Below are positions 7,795 to 10,437 of a stretch of DNA of 10,437 nucleotides, in pieces (position 1 is the first letter of the stretch; each line of letters begins with the position of its first letter). Position numbers and translations under genes: made by a program. The stretch is from Dictyocoela muelleri. Taxonomy: Eukaryota; Microsporidia. The notes below the pieces were generated by a model. That model was not told the origin of the DNA, searched no databases, and saw only the letters and a list, made by a program, of their open reading frames with translations. The stretch lies in NCBI GenBank assembly GCA_016256075.1, contig SDVU01000801.1, positions 1 through 10,437 on the forward strand, written 5' to 3'.

Positions 7795-7960
7795 ATGATA
7801 ATAAATTTTTCTTAATATAGTCTTATATATATTTGTAAAAATAGTTTTAAATATATAAAAGACGATATGAAGAAAAATTTATTATCATTTGCTAATGCCA
7901 TATTGCCTAGTTTACGATATTATTTTAAAGAATAAAGAATATAAAAGGATTGTTAGAACC
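7723..7960. repeat. Large hairpin: 91-bp inverted arms, 56-bp spacer
   Basis: Arms 7723-7813 and 7870-7960 are inverted copies matching at 84 of 91 positions without gaps. All seven differences fall in one stretch of about 21 bases (7746-7766 in the left arm). Six of them are C/T or G/A changes with the AT form in the right arm. The left arm overlaps the upstream end of the MULE fragment. The right arm therefore duplicates a bit of transposase-adjacent DNA in reverse, which suggests an inverted duplication. Confidence 0.9.
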
Positions 7961-8205
7961 CAAATTTTTGTATTTCATTTTGAATGTATTATAAATTTTT
8001 TTTGGTGAGTTTATGATTTTTAATATGCTGCGAGTTTAGGACAAGCCTAACTTAATTTTGTAGTATAATTATTCAAAATATTAAACACGAACCAAAAATT
8101 ATTCTTTAAATATGAACAAAGAAAATTCAAAAAAAACTCAAAAATACAAATATAAATGTCGAAATTAAACAAAAAACATTTACAAAATTGAAAATCATAT
8201 ATATA
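7961..8205. other. AT-rich spacer
   Basis: No supported gene or repeat between the hairpin and the foldback element. It ends in a short TA-repeat that may be part of the foldback target site. Confidence 0.5.
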
Positions 8206-9025
8206 GTCGTACGCGGGTTATTCGAGGCCTTTGTATTCGGCGCCTTCAAATAATTTAAATGACATATCCCCTATATGTCAAAATATCTACTATAGAGGGT
8301 CTATCATAAATATAGACCCATTTTTAAAAAATTACAGACCCAATTTTTCAGAGTTATAGACACATTTTTTCAAAATTATGACCTATTTTTCAAAGTTACA
8401 GACTCGTTTTTTCAAACTTATAGACACATTCCTTTTAGAATTATAGAAAAAATTTGACAGAGTTATAGATTATCAGAGAAAATCCGCATCAATTAAATTT
8501 TTTAACTCCTATTTTTAATTCCTATTTTTAACTCCTATTTTTAACTCTTATTTTATAACAATTATTTTTAAACCCTAATTTTACAACCATAACCCTAAAC
8601 TTATAACTCTTATAGTATAATTTTTATTTTTTGCCCTTATTTTTTAATCGTCATTTTTTCACTTTTGTTATAAAGAATACAAAAATAAGGCTAAAAATAA
8701 GCCTTGGTAAAATAATGTTTGAAAATAAAGATTATAAGGGTAAAAAAAGATATTAAAATAAGTGTTTAAAGTAGGGTTTAAAAATAAGAGTTGAGAATAA
8801 GGGTTGATAAATTAGGTTGATAAATAATTGTTATAAAATAGATGTTAAAAGCAGGGAAAAAATAATCGTTGCGAATTTTCGCCGATCATCTATAATTCTG
8901 TCAAAAATTATCTATAATTATAAAAAACCCTGTATAGTAGATATTTTTGACATATAAGGGGTGGTCATTAAAATCATTTAAAGGCGTCGAATAATCTTAA
9001 AGGCGTCGAATAACCCACATGCGCC
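8206..9025. mobile_element. 820-bp foldback element
   Basis: The outer inverted repeats of about 95 bp (8206-8300 and 8930-9025) share GGGTTATTCG near the tips, two copies each of a (TT)CG-GCC-TTT motif, TATGTCAAAATATCTACTATA, and an AGGG block. Pairing continues inward: GACAGAGTTATAGATTATC on the left and GATCATCTATAATTCTGTC on the right, then both arms become degenerate repeats of about 13 bases (TATTTTTAACTCC on the left, complementary on the right). The axis lies near 8680-8700, next to a short hairpin (AAGGCT and AGCCTT, 8687-8705). There is no open frame. Both flanks are TA-rich (ATATATA), so a 7-bp target duplication is possible but not diagnostic. Superfamily not identified. Confidence 0.75.
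8314..8466 (+). repeat. 22-bp tandem array in the left arm of the foldback
   Basis: Seven units of 20-23 bases start at 8314, 8336, 8358, 8380, 8400, 8422 and 8445. The pattern is AGACACATTTTTTCAAA followed by GTTAT or ATTAT. The right arm has only about one corresponding unit, so this array expanded on one side. Confidence 0.8.
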
Positions 9026-9325
9026 ATATATATTATATGCTGAGAAAATCGGTTGCTCCAACCCGGAGAGTTATCTCCTACCGTGGACTTTAAACCTTTG
9101 GTTCTTGGTGTTCCAATAATACGTCACTTCTAATATATCCAGAAGCCCAGCTGTATAGGCGATCTTAGTTTTATCAGACTCAGCAAGATACGGGTAATTA
9201 GCGGCTTTTAAGAATTTTTATTTTATTACTTTTTTTGCCAAGATGCGTCTCCGCACTCATCCCCACACCTAGGAGAGTCCCTTCTGCTTCATTGTCATAT
9301 TAGACCAAGTCTTAATCACCTAAAG

Positions 9326-10026
9326 CAGTGGTCGGCAACTCCCAATCCGTGGGAAAAAAATTTGCCGGTCCGTGGAGAAAATTTTACCGGTCGGCGGATA
9401 AAAAATATATATACACAAATTTCATGTTTACAACATTCATACTTGCATAACCGTAGATTTGTTACCTACCGTAGTCTTTAGATCTTTGGTTCCCAAGTTC
9501 ACGTAATATGTCACTCATAAGCTACACAGAAGCTCAGGTGTATACATGATTTTCATACTTTAAATAACTCGGCAGGATACGAGTAATTAGAGGCAGTTTC
9601 ATGGTTTTCCATTTTCGCATCTTTTTGCATAGATACGTCACCCCAGTCATCCTCACAGCTACATGAGCCTCTTCTGCTTTATTTTCATATTATTCCAAGT
9701 CTTAATCAACCATACCACACTGGAACAACTGTATATTAATACTATAGTTATATACTTATTGATCGCATAATGTAAACCCCATTTATTTATTTATTAAAGT
9801 GAAGTCAGCGGGATTACAACTCCGACGCAAAATTTTTACATATAAAAGTGTTAACCAGTATGCAATCTCTCAACTTTATGATTTTAGGAAATGTGTTGGT
9901 TCAATTTTGATATATAAATAATTGTTTATAATTTGCCGTCAACGATTTTTTTTATACTTAGACCGGTCCGCGAATTATTTTTTACACTCTGACCAGGCCG
10001 TAGGAAAAAATGGTTGGGGACCACTG
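9326..10026. mobile_element. Non-autonomous hAT-type element
   Basis: The ends are CAGTGGTCGGCAAC (left) and GTTGGGGACCACTG (right), inverted copies with two mismatches over 14 bases and the CAGTGGT start typical of hAT elements. Subterminal CCGGTC-CG-GG motifs occur twice on the left (near 9364 and 9389) and as complements on the right (near 9961 and 9993). The 8 bases on each side (ACCTAAAG and ATCTATAC) match at 5 of 8 positions and fit a decayed 8-bp hAT target duplication. There is no transposase inside. The central part (9443-9874) is a SINE copy. Confidence 0.8.
9443..9874 (-). mobile_element. Second copy of the SINE-like repeat, inside the hAT element
   Basis: It aligns along its length with 9052-9325 plus 10027-10190. 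Examples are CTACCGTAGTC, CTTTGGTTC, ATGTCACT, GGGTAATTAG-like and CTTCTGCTT blocks, then CAAGTCTTAATCA, TACCACACT, GTCAGCGGGATT and GTTAACCA. Its A and B boxes are more damaged than those of the outer copy. It carries the uninterrupted version of the hAT insertion site (AATC-AACCATAC-CACACTGG near 9706-9725). Confidence 0.75.
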
Positions 10027-10190
10027 ATCTATACCACACTCGAACAAAAGTATATTACTACGTAGTTCTATAGTTTTTGACCACTTAATGTCAATATCTC
10101 ATTATTTATTAAAGAGTGACATCAGCGGGATTCGAACCACGATACTTAAATTTACATTCAAGAGGGTTAACCACTGAGCTATCTGGTCCC

Positions 10191-10367
10191 ATATTTAAAA
10201 ATTAATTACAATTATTCCTCCTGATAATTGGACTCGAATTTTCAAAAAATTATGATATTAAAAAATATCGGAAAATGAAATTATTTTTTATTCTTCAACA
10301 TAATGATATAAAGCTCGACGCAACTTTAGTAAAATGGCCTGACCAAAGGTCACTCACTACCTTGGAT
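10191..10367. other. AT-rich DNA, nothing recognised
   Basis: Short stretch between the SINE head and the terminal microsatellite. No open frame of note and no repeat. Confidence 0.5.
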
Positions 10368-10437
10368 TAAAAGTTAAAAGTTAAAAGTTAAAAGTTAAAA
10401 GTTAAAAGTTAAAAGTTAAAAGTTAAAAGTTAAAAGT
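10368..10437 (+). repeat. Perfect 7-bp microsatellite (TAAAAGT)10
   Basis: Ten uninterrupted, identical TAAAAGT units run to the end of the window, so the true array is probably longer. The absence of any substitution suggests recent expansion. Confidence 0.97.

Larger units (their letters stand above)
9052..10190 (-). mobile_element. tRNA-headed SINE-like repeat, split by a hAT insertion
   Basis: Read on the minus strand from 10190, the sequence starts GGGACCAGATAGCTCAGTGG (A-box-like) and carries GGTTCGAATCC (B-box, about 10126-10136), the RNA polymerase III internal promoter of tRNA-derived SINEs. The acceptor and T stems no longer pair properly, so it is not a working tRNA. The body continues to about 10027, is interrupted by the hAT element at 9326-10026, and resumes from about 9325 down to 9052, giving about 430 bp of SINE. 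A second, more degraded copy lies inside the hAT element (9443-9874) and shows the same order of parts. No coding capacity. Flanking target duplication not found. Confidence 0.7.

Noticed and set aside
8573-8625. Telomeric repeat tract (AACCCTAA-like words)
   Set aside because: The words are irregular and part of a degenerate 13-bp pattern that fills both arms of the foldback element. There is no regular telomeric period.
10115-10190. Functional tRNA gene
   Set aside because: The A-box and B-box are recognisable, but the acceptor stem pairs at only about 4 of 7 positions and the T stem is broken. The sequence continues into a repeated SINE-like body with a second copy nearby.
1-10437. Retroelement or viral coding remnant
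   Set aside because: I looked for reverse-transcriptase, integrase or capsid-type signatures and saw none. Every transposase recognised belongs to a plain DNA transposon family.

Overview
The window looks like a transposon graveyard in a very AT-rich eukaryotic genome. I see no intact host gene, no rRNA, no functional tRNA, no CRISPR and no bacterial-type gene. The families present are eukaryotic: FLYWCH zinc-finger Mutator-like (MULE) transposases, a Merlin-type transposase, a hAT-type non-autonomous element, a tRNA-headed SINE-like repeat, a foldback element and several MITE-like palindromes. This mix fits an AT-rich invertebrate animal genome best. An AT-rich eukaryotic parasite carrying transposons acquired from animals cannot be excluded from sequence alone.

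Layout. A small palindrome (121-220) and a T-rich array of CGCCAAA units (349-471) precede a decayed plus-strand MULE transposase (504-1907). After about 630 bases with nothing recognisable comes a second, minus-strand MULE (2623-4186). It has 70-bp terminal inverted repeats that each begin with a 30-bp palindrome, and it is bracketed by near-identical direct repeats of about 75 bp. Beyond it lies a second copy of the CGCCAAA array (4319-4407).

From 4425 to 5696 a 16-bp minisatellite (GAACATCCTTAAATAT) occurs in three clusters. One cluster is split by a roughly 615-bp MITE-like element. A possible FLYWCH relic (5238-5310) lies between the second and third clusters. From 5985 to 6480 the minus strand carries a decayed Merlin/IS1016-like transposase. 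Then come a 146-bp inverted repeat (6969-7114), three copies of a 26-bp repeat (7235-7312), and the C-terminal end of a third MULE transposase (7498-7794, minus), half inside a 91-bp-arm hairpin (7723-7960).

The right third holds an 820-bp foldback element (8206-9025) whose left arm carries an extra 22-bp tandem array. Next is a tRNA-derived SINE-like repeat in minus orientation (9052-10190), interrupted by a hAT element (9326-10026) that itself contains another degraded copy of the same SINE. The window ends in ten perfect copies of a 7-bp microsatellite.

The transposases are all broken, so nothing here works together as a system. What is unusual is the nesting and the short repeats shared by otherwise different elements.
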